Source: JBBATK01 sp044228285 (lineage in GTDB: Bacteria; Bacteroidota; Ignavibacteria; Kapaibacteriales; NICIL-2). From it: a stretch of 64,000 bases of DNA. The stretch is from the NCBI GenBank assembly GCA_044228285.1, contig JBGAVD010000003.1, positions 620,001 to 684,000 of the forward strand, given 5' to 3'. This document shows, in pieces, positions 44,317-54,400 of this stretch (its first letter is position 1; the number at the start of each line of letters is the position of its first letter). The notes under the pieces were generated by a model. It worked only from the letters and a program-made list of their open reading frames with translations. It searched no databases and was not told the DNA's origin. Made by a program: the position numbers and the translations under genes.

Positions 44317-44368
44317 GAGCTTAGGCAAGAGCTGATAAGCTCAAATTTCTGCTAGAATGATGTTTTTT

Positions 44369-44401
44369 AGGCTTGTTGCGATGCAACAAGCCTTTTTTCT
44401 T
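44369..44401 (+). terminator. rho-independent terminator after nuoAB
   Basis: Stem AGGCTTGTTGC / GCAACAAGCCT with a 2-nt AT loop, followed by TTTTTCTT. It closes the nuoA-nuoB unit before cspA-like. Confidence 0.9.
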
Positions 44402-44590
44402 GCCTTGTTCTATGGTCAAAATCTCTTCACTTACAAGTTTAGAACGAAGGTTCCTATACTTTTCAACATTATGTCGGCTTTATTCCGTATGTTCGGGTAC
44501 CTGAATGACACAGCCCAGCAGTGGGAGCCAAACAGGACATGTCGGTTGATTGTGAATTCGTCGGTCTTTATTCATTTATTCTTTTTTTTT

Positions 44591-44782
44591 ATGCAAACAG
44601 GTGTCGTTAAGTTCTTCAACGAATCCAAAGGCTACGGCTTCATCACCGTAGATGGTAGTGGCGAGGAAATCTTCGTCCATCAATCAGGTCTTCAAGACCG
44701 TATTCGTGAGAACGACAAAGTGAGTTTTGAAACCCAACAAGGCAAAAAAGGTGTGAACGCCGTAAACGTTCGCATTGAGTAA
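44591..44782 (+). CDS. cold-shock domain protein
   Basis: Single-domain nucleic-acid-binding protein (63 residues) of the CspA type. RNP1 KGYGFITV and RNP2 IFVHQSGL are present. The protein starts MQTGVVKFFNESKGYGFI and ends VNAVNVRIE. The ATG follows a run of nine T residues and has no Shine-Dalgarno sequence. About 190 nt lie between the upstream terminator and the start, so a long leader, as in E. coli cspA, is possible. A longer frame beginning at 44357 reads through the terminator and was rejected. Confidence 0.93.
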   Translation: MQTGVVKFFNESKGYGFITVDGSGEEIFVHQSGLQDRIRENDKVSFETQQGKKGVNAVNVRIE

Positions 44783-44810
44783 TCCAGGGTCTTGAATTCG
44801 ACTATAAGCA

Positions 44811-44845
44811 AGGGCGATTGAGTACAACTCAATCGCCCTTTGTCG
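44811..44845 (+). terminator. rho-independent terminator after cold-shock gene
   Basis: Stem AGGGCGATTGAG / CTCAATCGCCCT around TACAA, followed by TTGTCGTTG; the T tract is moderate. Confidence 0.75.
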
Positions 44846-44958
44846 TTGTAGCTACTGCTTGGTCCGTCCATTCAGACGCATATCGTTAAAATGACCCAAA
44901 ATCCTGAATATTCTGCTCCGTATTTTAGCGCTTCACATTTTCATTGAGAGCGTTGGTT

Positions 44959-45249
44959 ATGTCCACTACTACCCGAGAAACCGTCGAGCGTATTGCTGTC
45001 CTGGCAAAGCTACATTTCAATGAGTCGGAGATTGATGCTTTTACGGCGCAGTTCAACGACATTCTCAGCTACATTGGTGAGATCGAGAAATTAGATCTTG
45101 AAGGTGTTGAGCCTCTGGTACACATGACTGAAGTGGCTAATGTCTTTCGCGAGGACGTACCACACAATTGTTTAACACGCGAAGAAGCATTGCAAAATGC
45201 TCCGAAGCGTAACGAAGCATTTTTCAAAGTACCGAAGGTACTCGGCTAG
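44959..45249 (+). CDS. gatC: Asp/Glu-tRNA(Asn/Gln) amidotransferase subunit C
   Basis: Small subunit stabilising GatA in the GatCAB complex, which converts Glu-tRNA(Gln) (and Asp-tRNA(Asn)) to the cognate aminoacyl-tRNA. 96 residues: TVERIAVLAKLHFNESEIDA, FNDILSYIGEIEKLD, GVEPLVHMTE, and the C-terminal RNEAFFKVPKVL are family hallmarks. ATG 44959 is used; a TTG at 44944 adds five residues. No gatA or gatB is nearby, which is common. Confidence 0.95.
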   Translation: MSTTTRETVERIAVLAKLHFNESEIDAFTAQFNDILSYIGEIEKLDLEGVEPLVHMTEVANVFREDVPHNCLTREEALQNAPKRNEAFFKVPKVLG

Positions 45250-45438
45250 GTATTCGTGGGCACAATGCCCCGATGATTCCCTCGTCTGTTATAAAACGTC
45301 GTGCTACAGTCAGTTATCGCCAATAGCCACGATCTCCAAGCTAATGCTTGAGTACAGCAAGAACTGTAGAACAACAACCATACGAACGACCAACACATTC
45401 TGCCGCCACCCTATCGAGCAATTTGTACTACTGATTTG

Positions 45439-46881
45439 ATGCACTTTCGCCCTATACCTATGATGAAGTCCGTGCTCAGCGGTTTTTACAAAGCTCCCCT
45501 GTTCTGTCTTGTTTGTGCACTCCTCAACCTGAGCGCGTGCAAGACGCCGAAGACTGCGGAAGAAGAAATGGCTGCGATGGACTTGGAGAAATCCGGTCCG
45601 AAGAAAACACTCTATCTCACCGGCACCAAGCCTTCGCAAGAGCTTCAAAAGGGCGAGAAGGTTGTCTACGACATTTGGAAGATTGAATCCAACGATTATC
45701 CCAATCAAATTCGTGCTTACGCCCGCGTGTTTGATTCCACGGGTAACTTCATCACGCACCTTGCTCCACCTGCACACCCAAGTTTAGAGTACTGGCGTCC
45801 ACTCACCGAAAAGCTCGGCAAGCGACTTGTACCTATAGATGTGTTTAGTGTGCGAGAGTATAGCGATGCAGACTCCATTCCCTATGCCATCAACCTTATG
45901 CTGGACTACAGCGGATCGATGAAGTCGGTCATGGATGCGCTGTATGAGGGAACTGACCTCTTTGTCAACCTCAAGCAAGAACGTGATCGCATTGCCATCA
46001 CGAGCTTCAACAAAGACTTCGAAATCAAGATTCCTTTTGAGACGAACAAGCAAAAGATCATTCGTGACTTTCATGTGGTGCGAGATCAGAGCTTTGGTTT
46101 CTACAGCGCTTTCTACGATGGCTTGCTCAAGAGCATGAAGATGTTTGACTCCCTGCCACCTGAGATGCCGCGCATCCTGGTTGCCTTCAGTGATGGTGAC
46201 GATAATTACTCAAGTACCAAAGCCCGCGATATTTTTCGTGCGGCACAAGAACGCAACATTCACATCTTCACCGTTGGCTTTGGATATGCCCATGATGATG
46301 TACTGAGTTACATTGCAGAGAACACTGGCGGAAAGTCGTATCAAGTGTATTCCAAGAAAGAACTCGTCAATGTGTTTCTCGAAATCTATCGTTCCCTACG
46401 TAACTACTACCTCATTAGCTACAAGCCACCAGAGTTCCCTGGTATGCACCATGTTGCCATGCGCTTGAATTTGCCTTCGGGCGATACCATGACAGCCTTT
46501 GGACAATATGATCAGAGTGATATCTCGATAAACGAAGTTGGCGACAAGTTTTCAAAGCGCATTCCTTTCGACTACAATCAAGCTACTCTGAAGCCAGAGG
46601 CACAAGTCATAATCGATGGTTTGGTGGATCAGTTGGAACGTCATGAGCGAGTATGGCTTGAAGTGCAGGGGCATACTGATAACATTGGAGGTGAAGACTT
46701 CAATCAACGACTCTCCGATGCCCGTGCACAAGCAGTGGTCACTGCGCTTATTCAACATGGTATTGAAGCGAAGCGTCTTAAACCGCGCGGAATGGGTATG
46801 TTGTATCCTATCGCTGCAAATGATACCGAAGAAAATCGCGCGCTGAATCGTCGCACCGAGTTTCGTATACTTAGAAAATAG
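45439..46881 (+). CDS. VWA-OmpA fusion lipoprotein
   Basis: A 480-residue envelope lipoprotein. Signal peptide with lipobox LLNLSACKT; a von Willebrand A domain (about 135-345) with metal-site motif DYSGSMKS and downstream SDGDDN; and a C-terminal OmpA domain (about 365-480) with PFDYNQATLKP, VQGHTDNIGGEDFNQRLSDARA and NRALNRRTEFRI. The OmpA part should bind peptidoglycan while the VWA part binds a partner protein in a metal-dependent manner. First gene of a likely three-gene operon; another lipoprotein follows after 23 nt. ATG 45439; ATG 45463 is possible. Confidence 0.88.
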   Translation: MHFRPIPMMKSVLSGFYKAPLFCLVCALLNLSACKTPKTAEEEMAAMDLEKSGPKKTLYLTGTKPSQELQKGEKVVYDIWKIESNDYPNQIRAYARVFDSTGNFITHLAPPAHPSLEYWRPLTEKLGKRLVPIDVFSVREYSDADSIPYAINLMLDYSGSMKSVMDALYEGTDLFVNLKQERDRIAITSFNKDFEIKIPFETNKQKIIRDFHVVRDQSFGFYSAFYDGLLKSMKMFDSLPPEMPRILVAFSDGDDNYSSTKARDIFRAAQERNIHIFTVGFGYAHDDVLSYIAENTGGKSYQVYSKKELVNVFLEIYRSLRNYYLISYKPPEFPGMHHVAMRLNLPSGDTMTAFGQYDQSDISINEVGDKFSKRIPFDYNQATLKPEAQVIIDGLVDQLERHERVWLEVQGHTDNIGGEDFNQRLSDARAQAVVTALIQHGIEAKRLKPRGMGMLYPIAANDTEENRALNRRTEFRILRK

Positions 46882-46904
46882 ATTGAGCACACTTTTGTCG
46901 TCGT

Positions 46905-47336
46905 ATGAAAAAAGTCATTCTCCATGCACTACTTAGCTTTTCACTAGTAATCCTCCTTGCTTCGTGCGGCAGTTCGACAGAGGTGAGCTACTTCTATTCG
47001 GCTTCGCCACATGTTGTGCCCGATACTGTGTACTCCAATGAGAATCACAAACTTGACCTTGGTTTGAAGATCTTGGCGCCTGATAAGGTTTGTTGGATGA
47101 ATGATTTTGTAGGCTACGGTCGTGATAGCGACGCAGTTACGCGTTCATGGTATGTTACTGTAACCGCCAGCGTGAAACGTCCGATGAATGCCACCAACTG
47201 CCAAGTTGGCTACGATACGCTACACAATCGCTTGGTGATCCCTTTTGATAGTGCCGGTACATATCGTGTAGACTTCAACCAAGTGGACTCTCGCGGTAAC
47301 CTCATCGTGAAGACCTACAACTACAAGGTGAAGTAA
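46905..47336 (+). CDS. small lipoprotein, unknown function
   Basis: A 143-residue protein with signal peptide and lipobox (SLVILLASCGSS). The mature part is strand-rich with a buried-looking Cys pair (KVCWMND, TNCQVGYD) and ends VKTYNYKVK. It resembles short beta-sandwich envelope lipoproteins but I recognise no family. Its stop overlaps the next ATG (TAATG). It follows the VWA-OmpA gene. Confidence 0.75.
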   Translation: MKKVILHALLSFSLVILLASCGSSTEVSYFYSASPHVVPDTVYSNENHKLDLGLKILAPDKVCWMNDFVGYGRDSDAVTRSWYVTVTASVKRPMNATNCQVGYDTLHNRLVIPFDSAGTYRVDFNQVDSRGNLIVKTYNYKVK

Positions 47337-47704
47337 TGGATCTTGTCACGCTTCGTGAACAGCTGTTATCATTGCCTGGTGCACGAGAAGACATGCCCTT
47401 CGACGATCAGACCTTAGTGTTTAAAGTTGGGAAGAAGATGTTCGCTCTCCTCTCGCTTGATGCCTTTCCTTTAAGTATGAATCTCAAGTGCGATCCGGAT
47501 CGCGCGATGGAACTCCGTGAATCCTATGAATGCATCAAGCCTGGCTATCACATGAACAAGAAGCATTGGAATACCCTTCGATTCACGGACGAGCTTCCTG
47601 CTACCCTTGCTCGCGAGCTCATTCAACATTCCTATGATTTGGTCTTCGCGTCTCTGAGCGCTAAAGAACGCACCGCAGTATTAGAAGAAGCGGCTGACCA
47701 ATAG
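47336..47704 (+). CDS. MmcQ/YjbR family protein
   Basis: A 122-residue soluble protein of the YjbR fold (cyaY-like), often described as DNA-binding. Pattern: LPGAREDMPFDDQTLVFKVG near the N terminus, then KMFALLSLDAFPLSMNLKCD, PGYHMNKKHWNTLRF and LIQHSYDLVFASL, all typical. Biochemical role is not firmly known. ATG overlaps the preceding stop. Confidence 0.88.
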   Translation: MDLVTLREQLLSLPGAREDMPFDDQTLVFKVGKKMFALLSLDAFPLSMNLKCDPDRAMELRESYECIKPGYHMNKKHWNTLRFTDELPATLARELIQHSYDLVFASLSAKERTAVLEEAADQ

Positions 47705-47890
47705 AGCTGAGCCTCACAAGATTGCTTGGCAATACTATACTACCGCACTACCGTTACTGAATGCTACGAAGGTCCTTCGAGAGCGCTATGAACTGCACAA
47801 TGCTACAAGTACTTCTTCGTTGAAGTCCTGCTTGTTGACAGCGAACTTGATGAGTATCAACAGAGAGGAAGGCAGAGAGTAGCTCTATAA

Positions 47891-47921
47891 AGCAAAAGGC
47901 CAGCGATGCTGGCCTTTTGCA
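47891..47921 (-). terminator. terminator downstream of tRNA-His
   Basis: Stem GCAAAAGGCCAGC / GCTGGCCTTTTGC around ATC or GAT, with a T run inside the 3' arm. It lies 13 nt beyond the tRNA 3' end on the minus strand. Confidence 0.8.
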
Positions 47922-47934
47922 ATACGAGATATAT

Positions 47935-48009
47935 GGGCGAACGACGGGGCTTGAACCCGCGACAACCGGAACCACAAACCGGGGCTCTACCAGCTGAGCT
48001 ACGTCCGCC
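47935..48009 (-). tRNA. tRNA-His (anticodon GTG)
   Basis: Cloverleaf of 75 nt: acceptor GGCGGAC / GTTCGCC, D stem GCTC / GAGC, anticodon stem CCGG / CCGG with loop TTGTGGT (anticodon GTG), T arm GCGGG TTCAAGC CCCGT, discriminator C73. C73 is the histidine identity base. CCA is not encoded. The base at position -1 is T in the genome, not the G normally present. Confidence 0.9.
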
Positions 48010-48340
48010 ATCGAATGACGTGAAACGTCATTAGGGCTACAAAATTAGGCCTGGGAGCCTTAGCGACAAAATGAAATGTCGTTTTTAGCCAATATTCACT
48101 CGAATTCCTAATATTTCGGCCACTGTAATGGAGACTGGCTGAACTCTCGCCACGCTCGATTCTGAGCAAAATCTCTGCGCCTGGCAGACTCATACTAGAG
48201 CAAGACGAACATAGTAGCCAGCGGATGCATTCTGGCTGCCCTAGGCTCACACGAAGCCATGGCTGGGTGTTTCTGGAGGTCTGGAAGCTGTTTGAGTTGC
48301 GCGCCCACCGGGCGCACCTGAATCATGGCTCAAACAGATC

Positions 48341-48380
48341 AAAAAAAAACACCGTTCCACAGAGAGGAACGGTGTTTTTG
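48341..48380 (-). terminator. terminator of the giant T9SS gene
   Basis: Minus-strand stem CAAAAACACCGTTCC / GGAACGGTGTTTTT followed by more T residues; lies about 46 nt beyond the stop at 48427. Confidence 0.9.
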
Positions 48381-48426
48381 GAGAGCGCAAGGTTTGGAGG
48401 TTCCCGTGCGCCGTTTGATTGCTGTT

Positions 48427-51400
48427 TTAACGAACGATAATGAGCTTGTTCGTTTGTGTGCGACCATTGCATGTCATTTGCACGTAGTAGGTACCAGATG
48501 CGAGATCTGCTACTGAACAGTCTACGTCATTGAGACCTGCGTGGAAACGTTTTTCATGACAGATCACTGCAACGCGTTCACCCAGAATATTGTGAATACT
48601 CATACTAATGGTTGCATCGCTTGGGAGCATAATATGTGCAACCGATTGAGTCTGAGCTGGGTTCGGTGTAAGGTTGAACCACAGAGCTTGAGAGTCATCA
48701 GTGTTCTCATCGACCGAGGTCGCTGCTTGAATGCTGAATACCGCTGAGCGACTATACTCAAGATCTGCTTCACCTGGATAAATAGCGCGGAGCATTGCTG
48801 ACTTCGAATTCACAGCTGGAACAGGCCAGGTGAATGCAGTCTTTGGTGCACTGATGTTGGTAGAGCTTGTTGTCCAGGTTGTTCCACCATCGAGTGACAG
48901 CTGAAGATCGAAGCTCTTCACATTGTTCACAGTGCGCCAGCGAAGGTTTGCACTTTGTCCATTCTTGAAGTTGTCATTGCTTGTTGGGTTCAACAAGGTT
49001 AAGGAACCTGCCAAGACTTTGAATGGAGCTGAGCGACTGATCTCTTCGCCACTTTCTTCATCGATGAGGCGAATCACTGCACTCTTGGTGTTGACAGATG
49101 GAATCTTCCATGTGCTAGAGCCATCCGTTGCATTGCGAGTAGCTGTAACACTTGTCCATGAGTCAACGCCATTTGCGGAGAACTCAAAGTGGACATTTTG
49201 CAAGCCTTCACTTTGCCAACGAATGTAGTCGTTCGCGCCACCTGCATAAATAGCATCATTTGCAGATGGACGAGTAATGTTAGAACTAATGTTCACTAAA
49301 CGGAACTTCTTTGAGCGAGTCAATTCGTTTCCTGTTTCAGCATCAACCAGACGAACAAAGCAGTCGGCAGCTGGTTGCAGTGGAGTGACAAAAGAGTACT
49401 TCAACAACTTAACGCTCATTGCTGTTGCATTGCTGCGTGACCAGCTATTGCCGTTGTCTGTTGAATACTCAACATACACATCTGCATCACCATTCGTTGT
49501 CCAGTTCACACTCGTGCTACGACCTGTTGCAATCTTCTGTGAAAGAGTTGGTGTGCTAATGCTTGCGGTATACATCACCAGACCTTCAATCTTATTGAAG
49601 TTTCCGTACTGTGTAAGACCCTCACTTTGTGCACCAAGAACGGTAGTTCCCTTGTACCAGTTGAAGCCAACACTTGAAGCAGCGTTGATCAATTGGAAGC
49701 GAAGAGTACCTACGTAGGTTGGTGTGTTTGGCACAGCCAGTCCACCCTTGCGTGAGAATGCATCATAGTCAATTTCGATAGTGCGTACATCAGCCAATGC
49801 ACGGTCTGCATTGTCTTTTGGCGCACTATACATGGTGTTGTAACCCTTAGTCACATTGTTGGTGTACGGCACCTTGTCTGTACCAACGATTCCCAAATAC
49901 TTCACCTTCTTAGGATTATACTGGAATGCAAAGGTTGCGTTACCCAAGTTGAATGCTTCACCGTTGTTTTGAATGTACACTGGAAGATCAACAAAGTTTT
50001 GGCTACGCTCAGGTTTCACCGTGACATTGTAGCTATACTTTGAGCCTTGTACAGTATTGAGCTTCTTCACTGGCAGTGCGCTTGAGCGCTCTGTTGAAGA
50101 AGTAGCTGCAAGGTTCAAGGTTTGCGAGAGCTCAGGATCCAGTGCGCTAACCACAGCGTATGGATTGTTGTTGCTTGACTTTGGACCGACCAATTGTTCT
50201 TGACCATCGCTAGATCCACTTGTGATACCTGGGAAGCTGACACCAGAGATCGATGAGATCTTTCCGAAGTTGCGGTCTACGATATCACGATCGATAGCGC
50301 TCACGATTTGGTCACCCGTGATGTCAGAGCGAATCATTGCTGTACCAGCATCGAGGCGCACGCGCACACGGTCTGCAGCATTGATTTGTCCGTCCTTCTC
50401 ACAGTCACCCGCCACCATGTTTGCAAGGTAGTTTGCACCAACACCTGTAATACCGTCTCTACCTTCGTTAAACACTAAACCAGTAGAGGAGTAGAGCTGT
50501 GATGTTGTAGTGCTCTTACGGCTACCGTATGCGGAGTAGCTTGCGTGATCGTCTGTACCATTCCAGGTTGAGAAATCCCATCCCGATTCAATGGTTGTTG
50601 TGCTTACGTCATCACCAGAGTATTGGAAGGTGATAGGTGAACGAGACATGATTGGCAAGTGATTGATTTGCTCAACCACAACCCAATAGCTGCCATCAGG
50701 CAAGTCGGTGAAGACGAAAGGAACTGTTGCGAACTTTGGTCCGTCGCCTGTATTCGTTCCCTTGTTTGTAATAGCACTTGCAGTGAACGCGTTTGGTTCA
50801 TATTGGAACTCAGACTCTGCTGTATTGACAAGAGCGCCTGGGCTACCGGAGTTATCATTATAGAGTTTAATGCGCAAACCACCGCCATCGTAGCTGGTAC
50901 CGATGTTGTGCCATACAGAGCCAGAACCATCAAGACCTTCATGAAGTGCTTCAAGCAGAACACGGAGGGTGAGGTTACTAGGAGGTGTAATTGTAAACAA
51001 AGGACCTTCAGCGTTAATTGTTGTTGCTGAACCATTAATTGTGTAGGTATTCCATACACGAAGACGAGCATTTGTCAAGGTAGCCGAGATCGTTCCTTGG
51101 TCGGTGAATGTACCGTCGTTGTTGAGATCTGGGTCTAGAAGCGACATATCCAACTGACAGCCATAACGAGTATTGCCTATTGTTGAACCTGTGAAGTTAA
51201 GTGAGCCTGGAAGAGTAAGCGAGTTTGTTTGACCTGCATTCCAGTACAAACTTCCAACGTATTGATACGGTTGAACAACAATGCCACCGCCACCGCGGAT
51301 AGAGTATTCCGCTGATGGGCTTGCACCACCGTTTACACCGCCAGTGAATCCACCTGCAGCGCCATTAAAGTCAAATCCAACCCAGCGTACATGAACGTCG

Positions 51401-54400
51401 GTAGTCGAATTACGAATGCGCTGATTGAATGTTGGTTCAACAACCTTCAAATACGGAGGTGTTGCTGCATAACAGATTGGTGTTCCAAGAATGACTGCAT
51501 GCACATTTCCAACTTCAGATACGAGTGAGCTTTGATATCCGCTTGCATTGAGAGCTCCACCATTCAAGTCGAATGCTACTTGGAGGTTCAGAGCAGAAGT
51601 ACCAGTAAGAGTTGATCCACGAACACAAAGTGCTCCTTGGATATGACTCGTAAGTGCAGTTGGTTCTGAGCCAGTTGTTGTAGCAGTCGCAGGTGCTCCA
51701 TTCCAGAAGCGTAGATCACGAATAGCACCTAAGAAGCTGCGAGCAGCAGCATCGCCGCCTGTTGGTTCGTATCCAATGAAGGTTGGGTAGGTGTTCAACG
51801 CGTCGACGGTCAATGCGCTACCAAGTTGTGAACTAATGCTATCAGCACGCTGTGCGTTTCCATCGATGTAGAATCGAACTTCAGATGCACCAACACCGTT
51901 GCCAAGGTTGATCCAGGCAGCAACGTGTGTCCAAGCGCTATCAAGTGCGACGGATACTGGACGTGTAATCACAGCACCACTGTTGGCATCGCTTACTGCT
52001 GTACGTGTTGTACCTGTACGATCGGTTACACGCAACTCAAGTTGACCAGTAGGTAACAAGCTGAGTGCGAAGTGAGGTTTCTTAGACGCTGTATCAAACT
52101 TAGAGACAATAGGGAATGAGACTTCATCTGCAGTAGGGAAGCGATAAGGACGTATCCATGCTTCAACCATCGAGACTTGTCCTACCATGTTCATCGCCGT
52201 ACCATTCGGTACCATAAGCTTGGTAGCACGTTGTTTCTCCATAGCAAAAGCAGGAGCAACGGAGAATGAGTTTGAGGCAAAAGTAATTTCTTGTTGACTT
52301 GCTGCGTGGCCTTTCAGACGAAGTACGCAGGACTTAGCATAGGTAGAAGACACATCTCGTAGATTCTGCACGGCACCACCGTTAGTGGCTGTACCTTGGT
52401 TATTGTATGGTGTCCATACAGCAGTTCCGGCTTCGATATCAACCGCAGCGGAAGCACCTGGACCAAGGTCATAGGCTGCTGTAATACCACCTGAAGTACG
52501 TGCGTAGGTCCAGGATGTACCACCGTCGATACTGAAATCGATGTCGAGATCGGTACCACTTGCGGTGATATCACCAACACCATAGCCAACCCAGCGAATG
52601 TCAAAATTCTCACCACTAAGGTTCAGCACACCATCGCAGCCAGTTGGCGCTGTTAAACGCAAGTGCGCACGGTCTGGGCGGAAACGAGTAAGTGGGTTGG
52701 TAACCACGTTGTTAAGATAGAATTGTAATGCTTGATCACCCTGTTGATAGGTGGTATTGCTCGCATCGTCCGTGCGGGCACCTTCCATTGTACAGTACAA
52801 TTCCAGACCGCGGTTAATGAAAGTTGGATCGGATGGAGTTGTACCAACTGTTGAAGGCGTAACAATACCCGCAACGCGGGTTCTGATTTGATTTTGCGTG
52901 AGTTCAGTGCGCCATACTTGCACACCTTTAATACCGCCATGCAAGTAACGAGTTGCATCGATCGTGCCATTAGGGTTGATTCCAACCCACACTGGCAGAT
53001 TCGTTGTTTGCATACGAATGTTCGTTGCAATGTCATTCGTTACTTCTTCAACCATCTCGCCATTCACATAGAGTCGAACACGATTGTTTGATACCGTGGC
53101 GGCTACGTGATACCAGTTGTCGCCGTGAGCTGTGCTTAAAGGAGCAGCATCACCAATGGATGGCAATGGTTCAGGTGAAACGATATTGGCGATGTATCCA
53201 CCTGTACCACGACCGAGAATTTCACGAGCGCGGAACGCTGGATAGCGACCATCTTTCAAGTACAACATCCAAGCGCCTTCTTCTGTTGCAATTGGACCGC
53301 CACTTGTACAAATCAAACCGACTTCAGAGCCAGCTGCTTTGTATTCGTTCAGGTTGATCCAAGCGCCAACAGTGAGTTGGGTAGAGTTTGAGTAGGAGGC
53401 TGCAGTACGGAAGTACTGAGATGTGCCATTGAGTTGCGCGAAGAAGAGACGACCAAGGACAAAGTCTGTGTCGCTGACATCAAGTCGTGCTGTTCGTGAG
53501 CGTACACTAATGGATCCTGAGGAAGCCAGTTGGGTGATACGAATACGAGCAGCTTCTGAGCGACCAGCGAAAATGCTGTTACGAGTCCAGATAGTACGAA
53601 CAATCTCGCGACCATTCGTTGCAGGAAGTGTACCTGAAGTATTGGTAATAGCTAACGTATCAATTTCATTGAGGTAGGTAATGCTATCCTCTGCTGCACG
53701 ACCAAACTCAGCAAACGACGCTCCACCGTTGAGTGAGTAATCGAATGCATACGCAACACCACTCACACCATATCCACCTGCCGAAGTGAGAGCACTACGC
53801 TCAAAGTAAATAGGATAACCAGTTGGGACAGATTGGTAGGTTTTATCGCGGTCAACAACTTCACTTGGACCGTTCGGGTTCAAGACGGTGATACCAACGA
53901 TGGTGAAGGCGCTAGGATTCGAGAAGTCGACACTTGTTTTGATGTTGTTGTCACTGAAGTCGAACATCACCACTGTACCAAGACCAGAGCTGGAGCTCCA
54001 AGCAATTTGGCTTAATGATGTATCGGTAAGACCAGTGCTGGTAATGTCGAAACGTAACTTTCCAATGAAGGTTCCGCGTCCGTTACTATCGGGTATCAAA
54101 CCAGCGATAGAGCCGAAGACTTTACGGACTTCCAAGGAGAAGTATCCAACGCCATACGATTGCGTAGCAAGCGACTGATAGCCGTTGTTGCCATCATAAG
54201 GCGATGTGATTGTTTGGATTGGGTTTGCTACGTCAACATCGAATGCCACCGTATCGGTGGTTGCCGGTGCTTGCGTTGCAGCAGGTACTAGTTGCTGCGA
54301 GTTGTATTGCAGCACGAGTGAGGATTCACCAAGCTTCGGCGCTGAGGCGCTGAGCGACTTAATCCATACTTCGACTTCGAGCTGATCTCCGCGTCGACGT

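Larger units (their letters stand above)
47705..48426. other. intergenic region holding tRNA-His and two terminators
   Basis: Between the YjbR gene and the giant T9SS gene there are 722 nt: a terminator (47891-47921), tRNA-His (47935-48009), and the terminator of the giant gene (48341-48380). A short inverted repeat (about 48013-48031) lies just upstream of the tRNA. The rest shows nothing recognisable. Confidence 0.6.

Noticed and set aside
44357..44590. Upstream extension of the cold-shock frame to 44357
   Set aside because: It runs through the nuoAB terminator hairpin; the family starts at 44591.
48923..49717. Several 100-150-codon frames antisense to the giant T9SS gene
   Set aside because: They have no family resemblance and mirror repeated sandwich domains of the real gene.
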